Below are positions 5,485-5,886 of a stretch of DNA of 5,886 bases, piece by piece. How positions within the stretch are numbered: the first letter of the stretch is position 1; every line of letters starts with the position of its first letter. Source of the stretch: Candidatus Hodarchaeota archaeon (GTDB taxonomy: Archaea > Asgardarchaeota > Heimdallarchaeia > Hodarchaeales > Hodarchaeaceae); the NCBI GenBank assembly GCA_016840285.1, contig JAEOSR010000045.1, forward strand, positions 1 to 5,886, written 5' to 3'. A program made the translations under genes and the position numbers. Below the pieces are notes generated by a model, which made no database searches, had not been told where the DNA came from, and worked only from the letters and a program-made list of their open reading frames with translations.

Positions 5485-5874
5485 TTATATCGTATAGAGT
5501 CTCTGTAGTTGCTCAAATAGGTGAGGATGACGTAGAAAGACTATTAATAAACATACAGACTCACTAATTATGTTCAGTTTATCTATATCAATTTGAGTTG
5601 TAATGTCTGCTACAGATTTATTTGTCTTAGTCTTTTCCAATATCTCCACATCAGTTTGGTACATAAGCTCATATAACTGCCTAAAAAAGTTGAAAGAATC
5701 GTTTTTTTCAACTCTAGGTACTTGGAGTAGTTCGCTCATTATAATATTATAAAATTCTGAGTACTTTTTTACATGATCAATATTATTTTCTATCTTTTTT
5801 TCTTCTGGACGAGGGACAAATATATTTGCAGACCGCGAGTATAATTTTTCAGTCTGGCGGCTGCCCTGGGTCAT
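5485..5874 (-). CDS. 129-residue protein of unknown function, possibly continuing past the right edge
   Basis: From ATG 5874 to a stop ending at 5485. The frame is still open to the window edge (SGHR precedes the ATG) and no Shine-Dalgarno site is visible, so the real start may lie outside. The front (MTQGSRQTEKLYSRS) is basic and polar. From residue 28 on the chain is predicted helical and charged (IDHVKKYSEFYNIIMSELL, FNFFRQLYELMYQ, ITTQIDIDKLNIISESVCLL). Residues 104-114 (SESVCLLIVFL) are hydrophobic but short for a membrane helix and more likely a buried helix. It ends in HPHLFEQLQRLYTI. No family or catalytic motif is recognised. It converges with the plus-strand genes. Confidence 0.55.
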   Translation of the reverse strand: MTQGSRQTEKLYSRSANIFVPRPEEKKIENNIDHVKKYSEFYNIIMSELLQVPRVEKNDSFNFFRQLYELMYQTDVEILEKTKTNKSVADITTQIDIDKLNIISESVCLLIVFLRHPHLFEQLQRLYTI

Positions 5875-5886
5875 ACGATGGCCTGA

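Noticed and set aside
1..5886. tRNA, rRNA, CRISPR array or riboswitch
   Set aside because: No cloverleaf with a GGTTCRA T-loop, no conserved rRNA words, no regularly spaced repeats and no recognisable riboswitch core were found on either strand.

Overview
The window is AT-rich and looks archaeal. The signs are AT-rich TATA-like boxes upstream of genes, a GGAG ribosome binding site, a predicted surface-anchored DUF362 protein with many N-glycosylation sequons (Ser-rich stalk, one C-terminal helix, RRKK tail), a helix-hairpin-helix protein with a beta-rich front half, and a remnant of a luciferase-like (probably F420-dependent) monooxygenase. The style resembles Asgard archaea (Loki/Heimdall type), but that assignment is a guess because no rRNA, tRNA or marker gene is present.

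Layout. Bases 1-3242 read on the minus strand. They hold the start of a helix-hairpin-helix protein that runs off the left edge, an orphan 58-codon open frame, a small three-helix membrane protein with no convincing start, the large membrane-anchored DUF362 protein, and a wrecked luciferase-like monooxygenase gene. From about 3383 to 5436 the coding is on the plus strand. It holds a small unrecognised gene broken by about three frame changes, a second and different DUF362 gene with an in-frame TAG and no C-terminal half, an intact-looking divergent member of the ribulose-phosphate 3-epimerase TIM-barrel family, and a possible 59-residue membrane protein. A 129-residue protein of unknown function then reads in from the right edge on the minus strand.

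The dominant theme is gene decay and recombination rather than one working operon. At least three genes are broken (monooxygenase, small plus-strand gene, second DUF362). The large DUF362 protein seems to have acquired its ribosome binding site, start codon and first 27 residues from a flavodoxin-fold NAD(P)H oxidoreductase gene. The epimerase-like gene sits in the same frame as the truncated DUF362 gene ahead of it, separated by one TAG. The genes most likely to make functional protein are the large DUF362 protein, the epimerase-like protein, the helix-hairpin-helix protein and perhaps the right-edge protein. I found no convincing new multi-gene system. The most unusual items are the captured N-terminus on the DUF362 protein, the epimerase-like protein with one catalytic aspartate replaced by glutamine, and the chain of relics. 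If this is an assembled metagenome, misassembly or base errors must be excluded before the decay is interpreted.
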